DNA of 64,000 nucleotides from Streptomyces sp. M92 (GTDB lineage Bacteria; Actinomycetota; Actinomycetes; Streptomycetales; Streptomycetaceae). The DNA lies in contig NZ_CP101137.1 of NCBI RefSeq assembly GCF_028473745.1, positions 2,170,001 to 2,234,000 of the forward strand, in the 5' to 3' direction. The notes beneath the pieces were generated by a model. The model made no database searches. It worked only from the letters and a program-made list of their open reading frames with translations, and was not told the origin of the DNA. Below, one piece after another: positions 40,143 to 48,138 of the stretch. How positions within the stretch are numbered: position 1 is the first letter of the stretch; every line of letters begins with the position of its first letter. The position numbers and the translations under genes are program-made.

Positions 40143-40173
40143 TTGCACCTCACGTCGCGTGAGGCGGCAGCGT
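40143..40173 (+). promoter_or_regulatory. tipA promoter with TipAL-binding inverted repeat
   Basis: A TTGCAC -35 (40143-40148) and a CAGCGT -10 (40168-40173) are separated by 19 bases, the long spacer typical of MerR-type promoters. The spacer holds CCTCACG-tcg-CGTGAGG (40148-40164), the inverted repeat recognised by TipAL. The arrangement matches the well-known ptipA. Confidence 0.93.
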
Positions 40174-40199
40174 GGAGGGCGCCAGAGAAGGGAGCGGAA

Positions 40200-40961
40200 G
40201 TGAGCTACTCCGTGGGACAGGTGGCCGGCTTCGCCGGAGTGACGGTGCGCACCCTGCACCACTACGACGACATCGGTCTGCTCGTACCCAGCGAGCGCAG
40301 CCGCGCGGGCCACCGGCGCTACAACGACGCCGACCTCGACCGGCTGCAGCAGATCCTGTTCTACCGGGAGCTGGGCTTCCCCCTCGACGAGGTCGCCGTC
40401 CTGCTCGACGACCCGGACGCGGACCCGCGTGCGCACCTGCGCCGCCAGCACGAGCTGCTGACCGCCCGGATCGAGAGGCTGGAGAAGATGGCGGCGGCCG
40501 TGGAGCACGCCATGGAGGCACGCAGCATGGGCATCAACCTCACGCCCGAGGAGAAGTTCGAGGTCTTCGGCGACTTCGACCCCGACCAGTACCAGGAGGA
40601 GGTCCAGGAACGCTGGGGCGACACCGACGCCTACCGCCAGTCGCGGCAGAAGACCGCCTCCTACACCAAGGAGGACTGGCAGCGCATCCAGAACGAGGCC
40701 GACGAGCTCACCCGGCGCTTCGTCGCCCTGATGGAGGCCGGTGAGCCCGCCGACTCCGAGGCGGCCATGGACGCCGCCGAGGACCACCGGCAGGGGATCA
40801 CCCGCAACCACTACGACTGCGGGCACGAGATGCACACCTGCCTGGGCGAGATGTACGTCTCGGACGAACGTTTCACGCGAAACATCGACGCCGCGAGGCC
40901 CGGCCTCGCCGCCTACATGCGCGACGCGATCCTCGCGAACGCCGCCCGGCACCGGGCGTGA
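40200..40961 (+). CDS. tipA: TipAL, thiopeptide-sensing MerR regulator (internal TipAS start)
   Basis: A 253-residue MerR-family activator, the known TipAL length. The DNA-binding domain is at residues 1-75 (SVGQVAGFAGVTVRTLHHYD, AGHRRYNDADLDRL), followed by a coiled coil to about 108 and the thiopeptide-binding TipAS domain, with the ligand cysteine in NHYDCGHEMHTCLGEMYVS (the first Cys is the covalent one in TipAS by memory). An in-frame ATG at 40527-40529 with GGAGG ten bases upstream would give the 144-residue TipAS. GTG start with AAGGGAG upstream. TipAL activates its own promoter when bound to thiopeptides, giving multidrug tolerance. Confidence 0.97.
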   Translation: MSYSVGQVAGFAGVTVRTLHHYDDIGLLVPSERSRAGHRRYNDADLDRLQQILFYRELGFPLDEVAVLLDDPDADPRAHLRRQHELLTARIERLEKMAAAVEHAMEARSMGINLTPEEKFEVFGDFDPDQYQEEVQERWGDTDAYRQSRQKTASYTKEDWQRIQNEADELTRRFVALMEAGEPADSEAAMDAAEDHRQGITRNHYDCGHEMHTCLGEMYVSDERFTRNIDAARPGLAAYMRDAILANAARHRA

Positions 40962-40969
40962 CGCCCACC

Positions 40970-41002
40970 GGGACGGCGGCCGAGGAGGTGGGCCGCCGTC
41001 CC
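40970..41002 (+). terminator. Terminator after tipA
   Basis: Arms GGGACGGCGGCC (40970-40981) and GGCCGCCGTCCC (40991-41002) with a nine-base loop, directly after the tipA stop. It marks the border between tipA and the RiPP cluster. Confidence 0.85.
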
Positions 41003-41217
41003 GATGCCCACGTCGGCACAGGGTCGTTACTTTCCCTTGTGCGGTCCTCGGCTTCCAGCAGTCGCGCAATCGAAGGCCGACCGGTCAATTTACCCATAAC
41101 TTGAGGCCTGTCCCGCGTGTTACGTTCGGTCGCCTTGACGACGGGCTCGTGCGGCAGGGCTGACCACCCGGTACCGCCACGTTCACCGTGACCGTCGGAA
41201 AAGCGGGGGGAGCGCTG
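41003..41217 (+). promoter_or_regulatory. Leader region upstream of the RiPP cluster
   Basis: A 215-base gap less GC-rich than the surroundings, with ATAACTTGAGG near 41097 and TACGTT at 41121-41126. The spacing of these elements is not standard, so I only suggest a promoter here. No gene is supported. Confidence 0.35.
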
Positions 41218-43068
41218 GTGCTGGGCCACAGGGAGCAGACGAGCCCGGGAGCCGGGGCCGCGAAAGGCGCCGGATCGGTCGCGCGCGTCAGCAGGCAGCA
41301 CTCCCGCCTGCTGTTCACCGGCGTACTGCTCGGCCTGCTGGGCGTGGGCGCCTCGCTCGCCCAGCCCTGGGCCATCGGCGAACTGATCCAGGCGGCGGGC
41401 CGGGGCACCCCGATGACCGGCCCCGTCGTCACGCTCGTCGGGCTGTTCTGCGCCGGCGCGCTCTTCTCCGCGCTCCAGGCCTACACCATCGGGCGGGCCG
41501 GGGAGAACATCGTCCTCGATGTCCGCCGCATCCTCGTCGGACGGCTGCTGCGGGCCGATCTCACCGCATTCGCAAGGCAGTCCCAAGGGGACATCCTCAC
41601 TCGCACGGTCACCGACACCTCGCTGGTGCGGATCGCCCTGTCGCAAAGCCTCGCCCAGCTGATCGTCAGCGGTGCCACGGTCGTCGGCGGCGTCGTGCTG
41701 ATGTTCCTCATCGATTTCTGGCTGATGGTCATCACCCTCAGCTGCCTGGGAGCCGCCAGCGTCGTCTCCGTCGTGCTCGCCCGCAGACTGCGCGGGGTGG
41801 CCCTGGAGAACCGCGACGACACCGGCGCCTTCGCCAGTGACGTTCAGCGGGTGCTCGCCGCACTGCCCACGGTGAAGGCATCCCGGGCCGAGAGCCGCGA
41901 AGCCGACCGCATCGGAGAGCTGGCGGAGCGGACGCGCCGCTCGGGTGTACGCGTCAGCGCCTACAACGCCCTGCTGATGCCGTCCATGAATGTCGGCACG
42001 CAGGGCGCGCTGGCCGTGGTCGTGGGGGTGGGGATGTCGCGGGTGGCCCGTGGCGAGATGGACATGGCCGGCCTGACCACGTTCATCATGTACTTGTTCC
42101 AACTGGTGTCGCCGCTGGTGATGTTCTTCATGGGGGTGGGCCAGTTCGTCCAGGGACGGGCCGCCGTCCAGCGGGTGGACGAACTCGCCCGTCTGCCCCA
42201 GGAGGACGCCGGGCCGTCCGGGGGCAGGGTGCCCTCCCCTCCCCCTGTGCGGCTGCCCCCGAACGAACCGGCGGTCGAGTTCCGCGACGTCCGCTTCTCC
42301 TACCGCCGCGGAAACGACGCGGAGCGGACGCAGGTACTCAAGGGCGTCTCCTTCAGCGTGCCGGCGCGAGGGCTGACGGTGGTGGTCGGGCCGTCGGGGG
42401 CGGGCAAGACCACCCTGTTCCAGCTCATCGAACGCTTCCACACGGCGGACGGCGGCCGCGTCCGGCTCGGCGGGCAGGACATCGAGACGCTGCCCCTCGA
42501 CACGGTCCGCACGCTGGTGGGCTACGTGCAGCAGGACAGCGCGGCCATGCGCGGAACCATCAGGGACAACCTGACCTACGCCAGCCCCCACGCCGACGAC
42601 GCCGCCATCCGGGAGGCGGTGGAGCTGGCCGGCCTCACCCCGGTGATCGCCCGGCTCCCGCGCGGCCTCGACACCGAACTCGGCGACCAGGGCAGCGGGC
42701 TGTCCGGCGGTCAGCGCCAGCGTCTGAGCATCGCCCGCACACTGCTGCAACGGCCCGCGGTCATGCTGCTCGACGAAGCCACGTCCCACCTCGACTCCGA
42801 CTCGGAACGGGATTTCCGTGCCGTGTTGCGCGGGGTCTCCCGGCGCTGCGCGGTCATCGCCATCGCCCATCGGTTCTCCACGGTGATCGACGCCGACGGC
42901 ATCGTGGTGCTGGAAGAGGGCCGGGTCCGGGCCACCGGAGCGCACCACGAACTGATGGAACACGACGAGCTCTACCGCCGCCTGGCCGGGGCCCAGCTGG
43001 ACGCCGGCCCCCGGTCGGCCGAGCACAGGATTCGGCTCCGGCCCGTCACACATGAGGAGTACCGGTGA
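41218..43068 (+). CDS. ABC transporter, fused permease-ATPase (RiPP exporter)
   Basis: About 616 residues. Residues 25-310 form a six-helix exporter domain (LLFTGVLLGLLGVGASLAQP, VVTLVGLFCAGALFSALQAY, VSGATVVGGVVLMFLIDFWL); residues 355-600 are the ATPase with Walker A VVGPSGAGKTTL, signature GLSGGQRQRLSIA and Walker B VMLLDEATSHLDSD. There is no N-terminal C39 peptidase domain, so it exports but does not cleave a leader. It probably secretes the modified peptide encoded at 47809-47991. GTG at 41218 follows GGGGGGAG; GTG at 41188 is an alternative. The stop overlaps the next start (GTGA). Confidence 0.93.
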   Translation: MLGHREQTSPGAGAAKGAGSVARVSRQHSRLLFTGVLLGLLGVGASLAQPWAIGELIQAAGRGTPMTGPVVTLVGLFCAGALFSALQAYTIGRAGENIVLDVRRILVGRLLRADLTAFARQSQGDILTRTVTDTSLVRIALSQSLAQLIVSGATVVGGVVLMFLIDFWLMVITLSCLGAASVVSVVLARRLRGVALENRDDTGAFASDVQRVLAALPTVKASRAESREADRIGELAERTRRSGVRVSAYNALLMPSMNVGTQGALAVVVGVGMSRVARGEMDMAGLTTFIMYLFQLVSPLVMFFMGVGQFVQGRAAVQRVDELARLPQEDAGPSGGRVPSPPPVRLPPNEPAVEFRDVRFSYRRGNDAERTQVLKGVSFSVPARGLTVVVGPSGAGKTTLFQLIERFHTADGGRVRLGGQDIETLPLDTVRTLVGYVQQDSAAMRGTIRDNLTYASPHADDAAIREAVELAGLTPVIARLPRGLDTELGDQGSGLSGGQRQRLSIARTLLQRPAVMLLDEATSHLDSDSERDFRAVLRGVSRRCAVIAIAHRFSTVIDADGIVVLEEGRVRATGAHHELMEHDELYRRLAGAQLDAGPRSAEHRIRLRPVTHEEYR

Positions 43069-44549
43069 GCACAACGGACGTCGCCATCGTGGGTACCGGA
43101 CCCAACGGCCTCGCGGCCGGCGTGGTCCTCGCCCGTGCCGGACTGCGCGTGGAGCTTCACGAGGCGGCCGACACCATCGGCGGAGGGCTGCGCACGGCCT
43201 CCCTCTTCGACTCCGGTGTCGTGCACGACCTCTGCTCCGCCGTCCACCCCATGGCCGCCGCGTCGCCGTTCTTCCGCGCGTTCGGCCTGGCGGCCCGCGG
43301 GGTCGAGCTTCTGCAGCCGGAGATCGGCTACGCCCACCCGCTGGACGGTGGCCGGGCCGCCCTCGCCTACCGCTCGCTCGCCGAGACCTGCGCGCGTCTG
43401 GGTGCCGACGGTCCGGCCTGGCACCGGTTGATGAGCCCGCTGCTCGAGCGCAGTGAAGCGGTCGTCGATCTCGTCCTCTCCGGACAGCGCAGGCTGCCCC
43501 GGGACCCCGCCGCGGCCCTGCTGCTGGCGAGCCGGGTGGCGGTACACGGCAGCGGACTGGGCGTGCGGAGCTTCCGGGGGGAGGAGGCGCCGGCCCTGCT
43601 CGCGGGCGTCGCCACGCACGCGGTCGGCAGGCTGCCGAGCCTCGCGTCGTCGGCGGTGGCCATGCTGCTGGGCCACCTCGCGCACGGCACGGGGTGGCCG
43701 TTGCCCCGCGGCGGCAGCGGCCGGATCGCCCAGGCGATGGCCGAGGACATCACGGCGCACGGCGGTGTCCTGCACACCGGACACCACGTGATGGACCTGG
43801 CAGAACTGCGCGGCGCCCGCGCCGTGCTGCTCGACACCAGCCCCAAGGGGCTGCTGGCCCTGGCGGGCGACCGGCTGCCGAGCGCCTACCGGCGCGCCCT
43901 GGGGCGGTTCCGCTACGGTCCGGGCGCCGCCAAGGTCGACTTCCTGGTGTCCGAACCGGTCCCCTGGGCCGACCCCGCGGTGGGCCGCGCCGGCACGGTA
44001 CACCTGGGCGGCACGTACGCCGAGATGGTGCGGCAGGAGACGGCGAACGCCCGCGGAGTGCGGACCGGGAAGCCGTTCATCCTGGTGGTGGACCCGGCAG
44101 TGGTCGATCCCGGGCGGGCCCTGCCCGGCAAACGCCCGCTGTGGGCGTACGCGCACGTCCCGAACGGCGACCCCACCGATCCCTACGACCTTGTGCGGGC
44201 CGGCATCGAGCGCTACGCACCCGGGTTCGGCGACACCGTGGTCGCCCACCGTTCCGTGCCCGCCGCCGCCTACGAGGCGTACAACCCCAATTACGTGGGC
44301 GGGGACATAGGCTCCGGCGCCATGACGCTTCGGCAGAGCCTCGCGAGACCGGTGCCGCGTCTCGATCCCTACCGCACTCCGCTGCCCGGAGTCTTCCTGT
44401 GTTCCTCTGCCACTCCGCCGGGGCCCAGCGTGCACGGAATGTCGGGTTACCTGGCGGCGCTCTCCGCACTCCGGCACTGTTTCGGGATACGTGACGAACC
44501 CGACTTGGGACCCGGCCCGGCGTCACTCGCATTCGCTCCTCCCGTGTAG
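43065..44549 (+). CDS. FAD-dependent oxidoreductase, phytoene-dehydrogenase-like, in RiPP cluster
   Basis: A 494-residue flavoprotein of the COG1233 group. The FAD motif is VAIVGTGPNGLAAGVVLARA at the N-terminus, with HEAADTIGGGLRT next, and the C-terminal GVFLCSSATPPGPSVHGMSG is the usual end motif. Family members desaturate or isomerise carotenoids and other lipids; in a RiPP cluster it could oxidise or reduce residues of the peptide. It is coupled to the exporter by a GTGA overlap, so it belongs to the same transcript. I cannot assign its substrate. Two hairpins follow the gene. Confidence 0.9.
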   Translation: MSTTDVAIVGTGPNGLAAGVVLARAGLRVELHEAADTIGGGLRTASLFDSGVVHDLCSAVHPMAAASPFFRAFGLAARGVELLQPEIGYAHPLDGGRAALAYRSLAETCARLGADGPAWHRLMSPLLERSEAVVDLVLSGQRRLPRDPAAALLLASRVAVHGSGLGVRSFRGEEAPALLAGVATHAVGRLPSLASSAVAMLLGHLAHGTGWPLPRGGSGRIAQAMAEDITAHGGVLHTGHHVMDLAELRGARAVLLDTSPKGLLALAGDRLPSAYRRALGRFRYGPGAAKVDFLVSEPVPWADPAVGRAGTVHLGGTYAEMVRQETANARGVRTGKPFILVVDPAVVDPGRALPGKRPLWAYAHVPNGDPTDPYDLVRAGIERYAPGFGDTVVAHRSVPAAAYEAYNPNYVGGDIGSGAMTLRQSLARPVPRLDPYRTPLPGVFLCSSATPPGPSVHGMSGYLAALSALRHCFGIRDEPDLGPGPASLAFAPPV

Positions 44550-44586
44550 TTGCGGGAAGCGCCGTGGGGCTGATGCTGAGACAACT

Positions 44587-44629
44587 CCCGTCGGCTCGCC
44601 GACGGGTGGCGAAAACCACGACGGTTTTC
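44587..44629 (+). terminator. Two tandem hairpins after the oxidoreductase gene
   Basis: Hairpin 1 has arms CCCGTCGGC and GCCGACGGG (44587-44606). Hairpin 2 has arms GAAAACC (44611-44617) and GGTTTTC (44623-44629). They end the first transcript of the RiPP cluster or attenuate it. The remaining 215 bases before the methyltransferase gene hold no gene I can support. Confidence 0.7.
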
Positions 44630-44844
44630 CATGGAACAGGCAAGATCGCGTTTGGTACGGTGAGGCAACGAAGTCTCCCCACAGGCTTTCGTTGAGGCGT
44701 TACCGTACGATGTTCGACCAGTCGTACGGCCGGTTGCGGATATCGTGACCGATCCAGCCGAGGTACCTCGTTCCGCCCGGTTCCAACCCCCGGCTTCATG
44801 GCGATCTCACCGGTTAGGCAGTGGGGACAGGATGAGGGGGAACA

Positions 44845-45603
44845 ATGGAAAACGGAGTTGAAGATATAGGGTACGGCCGACAGTTCGAGGGCTGGTACGA
44901 CCGGTTGATCCCGGATGGAAGAGTTACCCGCGAAGCCGTGAAGGGGCTGCGGGACCGCCACCCCGATCCCGCGTCCGGGACCCTTGAACTCGGTGTGGGA
45001 ACCGGGCGGATCGCCATCCCGCTCTCCCGCGACGTCGGCCGGGTGACCGGCGTGGACAGTTCCCCGGAGATGCTCGACGCGCTGCGCGTCAAGCTGAAGG
45101 AGGGCGGGGACGTCGCCCCGGTGCACGGGGACATCCGCACCTACACCTCACCGGCCCGGTACGGGCTGGTGTACTGCGTGTGCGCGACCCTCTCGTGCCT
45201 GACGACACCCGATGATCAGCAGCGAGCCGTGCGGCGCGCGGCCGACCTGCTGGTTCCCGGTGGCCGGCTGGTGATCGAGACGCACAACAAGCCGGCGATC
45301 GTGGACCTGCACGATGGCCGGGCCCGCACCACCTACTTCGTTCCCTACCCGGAGCCGGGCACGGGGGTGCAGACGCACTCCACCCTGCTCGACGGTGGCC
45401 TGTGGCAGTGCTCGCACATCCTCTACCAGAGCGACGGGACCACCCGGGTGGGCAGCGAACTCACCCGTCTGACCACACCGGACGACGTCGACGGCTACGC
45501 CCGCGCGGCCGGACTGGAGCCCGAGGCCCGGATGTCGCGGTGGGACGGCACGCCCTACAGCGAGACCGCACCACTGTTCATGTGCAGCTACGTCAAGCCC
45601 TGA
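44845..45603 (+). CDS. SAM-dependent methyltransferase, likely N-terminal methylation of the RiPP
   Basis: A 252-residue class I methyltransferase. SAM motif I is TLELGVGTGRIAIPLSRDV near residue 50, followed by VTGVDSSPEMLDALR, the acidic motif near 95 (VHGDIRTY) and LLVPGGRLVIETHN. In linaridin clusters a class I enzyme (CypM and its relatives) dimethylates the alpha-amino group of the mature peptide, which is the best guess here. ATG at 44845 with AGGGGG seven bases upstream. It lies alone after the hairpins at 44587-44629 and before the small HTH gene. Confidence 0.9.
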   Translation: MENGVEDIGYGRQFEGWYDRLIPDGRVTREAVKGLRDRHPDPASGTLELGVGTGRIAIPLSRDVGRVTGVDSSPEMLDALRVKLKEGGDVAPVHGDIRTYTSPARYGLVYCVCATLSCLTTPDDQQRAVRRAADLLVPGGRLVIETHNKPAIVDLHDGRARTTYFVPYPEPGTGVQTHSTLLDGGLWQCSHILYQSDGTTRVGSELTRLTTPDDVDGYARAAGLEPEARMSRWDGTPYSETAPLFMCSYVKP

Positions 45604-45645
45604 ACACGGTACACACGGCAAACGGTCGGCTATGAGGGGTTTCAC

Positions 45646-45993
45646 ATGGGGCGTCCGCCAGTACTTCCGACAGACAAGAAACTCGGCCTGGTGCTCAGGG
45701 TGATGAGCGGCGAACTGACAGCGGCCGAAGCCGCACGGGAAGCCGGGGTATCCGAACAATCGGTGTCGAATTGGCGCAGGCAGTTTATTGAGGGAGGGCG
45801 TAACGGATTGGCCGGTGAAAGCGGAAGAAGCGCCGTAGGGGAGTCCCGGATGGCTGAGCTGACCAAAGAAAATGCCATGCTGAAGGCGACGATAGGCGAG
45901 CTGTACATGGAGCTGCGAAAGTACGGCCGCGGTCCGGTCGTACGGCCGCCGCAGCCTCGGGGAAGAACGCGTCCCGGGCGCCTGGTCAACTAA
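45646..45993 (+). CDS. Transposase-like helix-turn-helix protein, 115 residues
   Basis: A small DNA-binding protein resembling IS3-type OrfA: helix-turn-helix at residues 10-55 (LVLRVMSGELTAAEAAREAG, SEQSVSNWRRQFIEGG), then a short coiled coil near 70-92 (MAELTKENAMLKATIGELYM). No OrfB catalytic gene or terminal inverted repeats are present, so it is not a complete insertion sequence. Its codon use is less GC-biased than its neighbours. It may be a remnant or a domesticated regulator of the RiPP cluster. ATG start, 42 bases after the methyltransferase stop. Confidence 0.8.
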   Translation: MGRPPVLPTDKKLGLVLRVMSGELTAAEAAREAGVSEQSVSNWRRQFIEGGRNGLAGESGRSAVGESRMAELTKENAMLKATIGELYMELRKYGRGPVVRPPQPRGRTRPGRLVN

Positions 45994-46066
45994 CTCATTA
46001 ATTGATGACGGAAGCGGGTGTTAGCCTTCCGGGCAGATAGTCACTTCACATCACGGGGGAGGGAAT

Positions 46067-47092
46067 GTGGCGTCTTTGGAACGCCAGTTTGCCGCCGGCA
46101 TGGCCGGATTGGCCGGCACCAGCCTTCTGGCCGGTGCGATAACGCGGTTCACCGGTACACGTGAACGTGCGCGGCGTTGCATGCTCCACGAGCGGCCGGA
46201 CGGAAGCCTCGTCGAGGTCGAGGTGCACATTCCTCCGCAGGCGCGGCGGGCCGTTCTGCTCGACAACGGAATGGGCGCACCCCAGGAGTACTGGGACTGG
46301 GTGTGCGACGCGCTCCCCGCCGACATGGGGTACGTGCGTTTCAACCGCCCCGGCTACGGGCTCAGCACGCCGGACACCAGGTACGGCCTGGAGCCGCGCT
46401 TCGAACTCCTCCAGGAACTGCGCGACACCTACCTGCCCCAACTTCCCGTGGTCCTGGCGGGGCACTCCCTGGGCGGGTACTTCGTTGCTGCCTACGCGTC
46501 GATGTACCCGGACGCGGTGGAGGGCGTGTCCCACGTGGTCATGATCGACGCCACCGAGGTGGTCAGCCTGCGCCACGCCCGCCGGACCGACGTCGACCGC
46601 TGGTCCCACCAGCGGATGGTGATGGAGCAGGTCTTCGCCGCCACCGGCCTGTCGGTCTTCCGCCCCGCCATGAACGCGCACCAGCAGTATCGCCCGGAGA
46701 TCAACCGGAGCTACCGGGCGTTCCTGGCGACCCCCGGTACCTGGGCCACGGCCCACCGGGAGTACCGGGACGCCCAGACCTATCCGGAACTGTCCGAGCT
46801 GGACTGCCCGTTGACCGTGATCACGGCGGAGAACAACATCGGCGACAACACGCTGCACGCCGGTGTACAGGCCAGGCTGGCGGTCATCTCCCAGCGGGCC
46901 CGCCATCACTTCGTCCTCGGCTCCGACCACGAATCCCTCCTCGCCGTGCCCAAGCACGCCGAAGAGGTGGCGGGACTGATCGCTGGTGAACCACCGGCCG
47001 GCCCGCTCGGACCGGCGTGGCAGCCGTCCACCACGGAGCACCGGGCCGACGGGGACGTCACCGGTCGGAAGGAGCAGTTGGCGCGGTCATGA
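46067..47092 (+). CDS. Alpha/beta hydrolase in RiPP cluster, possible membrane-linked modification enzyme
   Basis: A 341-residue alpha/beta hydrolase. The N-terminus has a hydrophobic stretch (FAAGMAGLAGTSLLAGAI), then the core with LLDNGMGAPQEYWDWV (oxyanion side), the nucleophile elbow LAGHSLGGYFVAAY near residue 140 and a late His in LGSDHESLLA. Linaridin clusters carry a conserved alpha/beta-hydrolase membrane protein (LinH/CypH group) required for dehydration and epimerisation, and this is a plausible counterpart; a simple hydrolase role is the alternative. GTG start with GGGGGAGGG upstream. Coupled to the next gene by an ATGA overlap. Confidence 0.85.
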   Translation: MASLERQFAAGMAGLAGTSLLAGAITRFTGTRERARRCMLHERPDGSLVEVEVHIPPQARRAVLLDNGMGAPQEYWDWVCDALPADMGYVRFNRPGYGLSTPDTRYGLEPRFELLQELRDTYLPQLPVVLAGHSLGGYFVAAYASMYPDAVEGVSHVVMIDATEVVSLRHARRTDVDRWSHQRMVMEQVFAATGLSVFRPAMNAHQQYRPEINRSYRAFLATPGTWATAHREYRDAQTYPELSELDCPLTVITAENNIGDNTLHAGVQARLAVISQRARHHFVLGSDHESLLAVPKHAEEVAGLIAGEPPAGPLGPAWQPSTTEHRADGDVTGRKEQLARS

Positions 47093-47667
47093 AAGTGAAC
47101 CCGGAACGCGTGAAGACGGCCGTCGTCACCACGTCGCTCGCCGCATGGCTGGTCGCGACCGCGGTGGCACAGATCCCCGAGCAGCGCTTCGACGGACTGC
47201 TGCGTCGCGGGAAGCTACGGATCCCGACCCCGAACTGGCGCTTCTTCGGACCCAACCCCGGCGTCAAGGACGCCCACCTGCTCTACCGCGACATCACGGA
47301 CGGCGAGCCCGGTGCATGGACGGAGGTCCCCATCGTCCAGGACCGGCCGTGGTACGCGCTGGCATGGAACGCGCGCAACCGGAGCCCGAAGGCCCTGTTC
47401 GACGCGACCCAGCACACCCTCGCGCAGGCGGTCGCCTTCGGATCGGCGGTGCTCCCCGTGACGACGGCGTCCGGCTACCGGCTGCTGGCCCGCTACATCC
47501 AGCTGCACCTGCCGCACTCCCCGGGCGCCTCGCACAGCCAGTTCATGCTGCTGCACTCGTATCCCACCAGCCCCGAAGACCGGAACATCGAACCCGCCTT
47601 CGTGTCCCTGGAATTCCCGCTGGAGGGAGACGTCACCCCTGCCGGGGCACCGTCTCTCGCCGCATAG
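47089..47667 (+). CDS. Small membrane protein of the RiPP cluster, DUF-type
   Basis: A 192-residue protein with one N-terminal membrane segment (VVTTSLAAWLVATAVAQ, residues 11-27) and an extracytoplasmic or cytoplasmic domain starting with PTPNWRFFGPNPGVKDAHLL. The W-x-FF-x-PNP pattern is typical of small proteins that accompany HTTM/gamma-carboxylase-like membrane proteins. Its ATG overlaps the stop of the hydrolase gene, so they are made together and probably act as a complex with the HTTM-like protein at 48139-48993. No catalytic motif is visible. Confidence 0.8.
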   Translation: MKVNPERVKTAVVTTSLAAWLVATAVAQIPEQRFDGLLRRGKLRIPTPNWRFFGPNPGVKDAHLLYRDITDGEPGAWTEVPIVQDRPWYALAWNARNRSPKALFDATQHTLAQAVAFGSAVLPVTTASGYRLLARYIQLHLPHSPGASHSQFMLLHSYPTSPEDRNIEPAFVSLEFPLEGDVTPAGAPSLAA

Positions 47668-47702
47668 CGACTCGGACAGCCCTCTCGACTGGAAGCTGCG
47701 AG

Positions 47703-47731
47703 CTCACTCGGCACGCCACGTGCCGCGTGAG
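47703..47731 (+). other. Hairpin upstream of the RiPP precursor gene
   Basis: A stem of 12 pairs with one mismatch (arms 47703-47715 and 47719-47731, core GGCACG/CGTGCC) and a three-base loop. No T-run follows. It may stabilise or process the short precursor transcript, or terminate the upstream genes. Confidence 0.55.
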
Positions 47732-47808
47732 TCCGCGCCCTCCCGCCGAACGGCTGGAGAACTCGCTACGAGTTTATTCCTGAGAAACCGCAGAGAAAGA
47801 GGAACACC

Positions 47809-47991
47809 ATGTCTGTCGTGGCTGACTTCGCCAACGCCGAGCTGACCGACGTGACCCCGGGCCGCATGGGCAACGACGCGACGCCGACCATGCTCACCCC
47901 GCTGGCCACCCTCGCGACCCCCGAGGGCGTCGCCGTGACCTCCGCCACCGCCTACGCGCTGAACGAGATCACGAACGACCTCGCGGGCTGA
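47809..47991 (+). CDS. Linaridin-like RiPP precursor peptide (PEGVA type)
   Basis: A 60-residue peptide without Cys. The leader carries ADFANAEL (residues 5-12) and a PG pair (17-18), then TPTM (25-28). These match the order DFAN..L, PG, TPAM in the cypemycin precursor as I remember it. By analogy cleavage follows Met28, leaving a 32-residue core rich in Thr (30, 34, 37, 44, 47, 55) with one Ser (45), which could become dehydrobutyrine and dehydroalanine. TPEGVAVTSATA (37-48) contains PEGVA, the motif for which pegvadins were named. No C-terminal Cys, so no aminovinyl-cysteine. ATG preceded by AAAGAGGAA. High conceptual support; no mass data. Confidence 0.88.
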   Translation: MSVVADFANAELTDVTPGRMGNDATPTMLTPLATLATPEGVAVTSATAYALNEITNDLAG

Positions 47992-48047
47992 ACCATCGGC
48001 CGGCGGGCGGTGCTGACCGGCATCGTCGGCCGGGCCGGATGAAAGAC

Positions 48048-48088
48048 GCGGCGGCACGGTACGCCCGATACGCATACCGTGCCGCCGC
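48048..48088 (+). terminator. Strong hairpin just after the precursor gene
   Basis: A 14-base-pair stem (48048-48061 with 48075-48088) and a 13-base loop, followed by TTTCGTTT. GAAAG/CTTTC outer arms extend it. It begins 57 bases after the precursor stop and would let the precursor message be made in excess over the downstream membrane gene. Confidence 0.85.
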
Positions 48089-48138
48089 TTTCGTTTCCAC
48101 CGTACTCGCACGCATCACATCACCGGGAGCACCCATCC

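Noticed and set aside
41085..43074. Long open frame on the minus strand over the RiPP exporter (with 42972-44477 over the oxidoreductase)
   Set aside because: Mirror of genes with clear ABC and FAD motifs; low-complexity composition and no start signals.
45646..45993. Complete insertion sequence
   Set aside because: No transposase catalytic gene, no terminal inverted repeats and no target duplication visible.
47809..47991. Lanthipeptide, lasso peptide or daptide precursor
   Set aside because: No Cys, no lanthipeptide dehydratase or cyclase, no lasso cyclase/protease pair, and no daptide aminotransferase or decarboxylase; leader motifs fit linaridins better.
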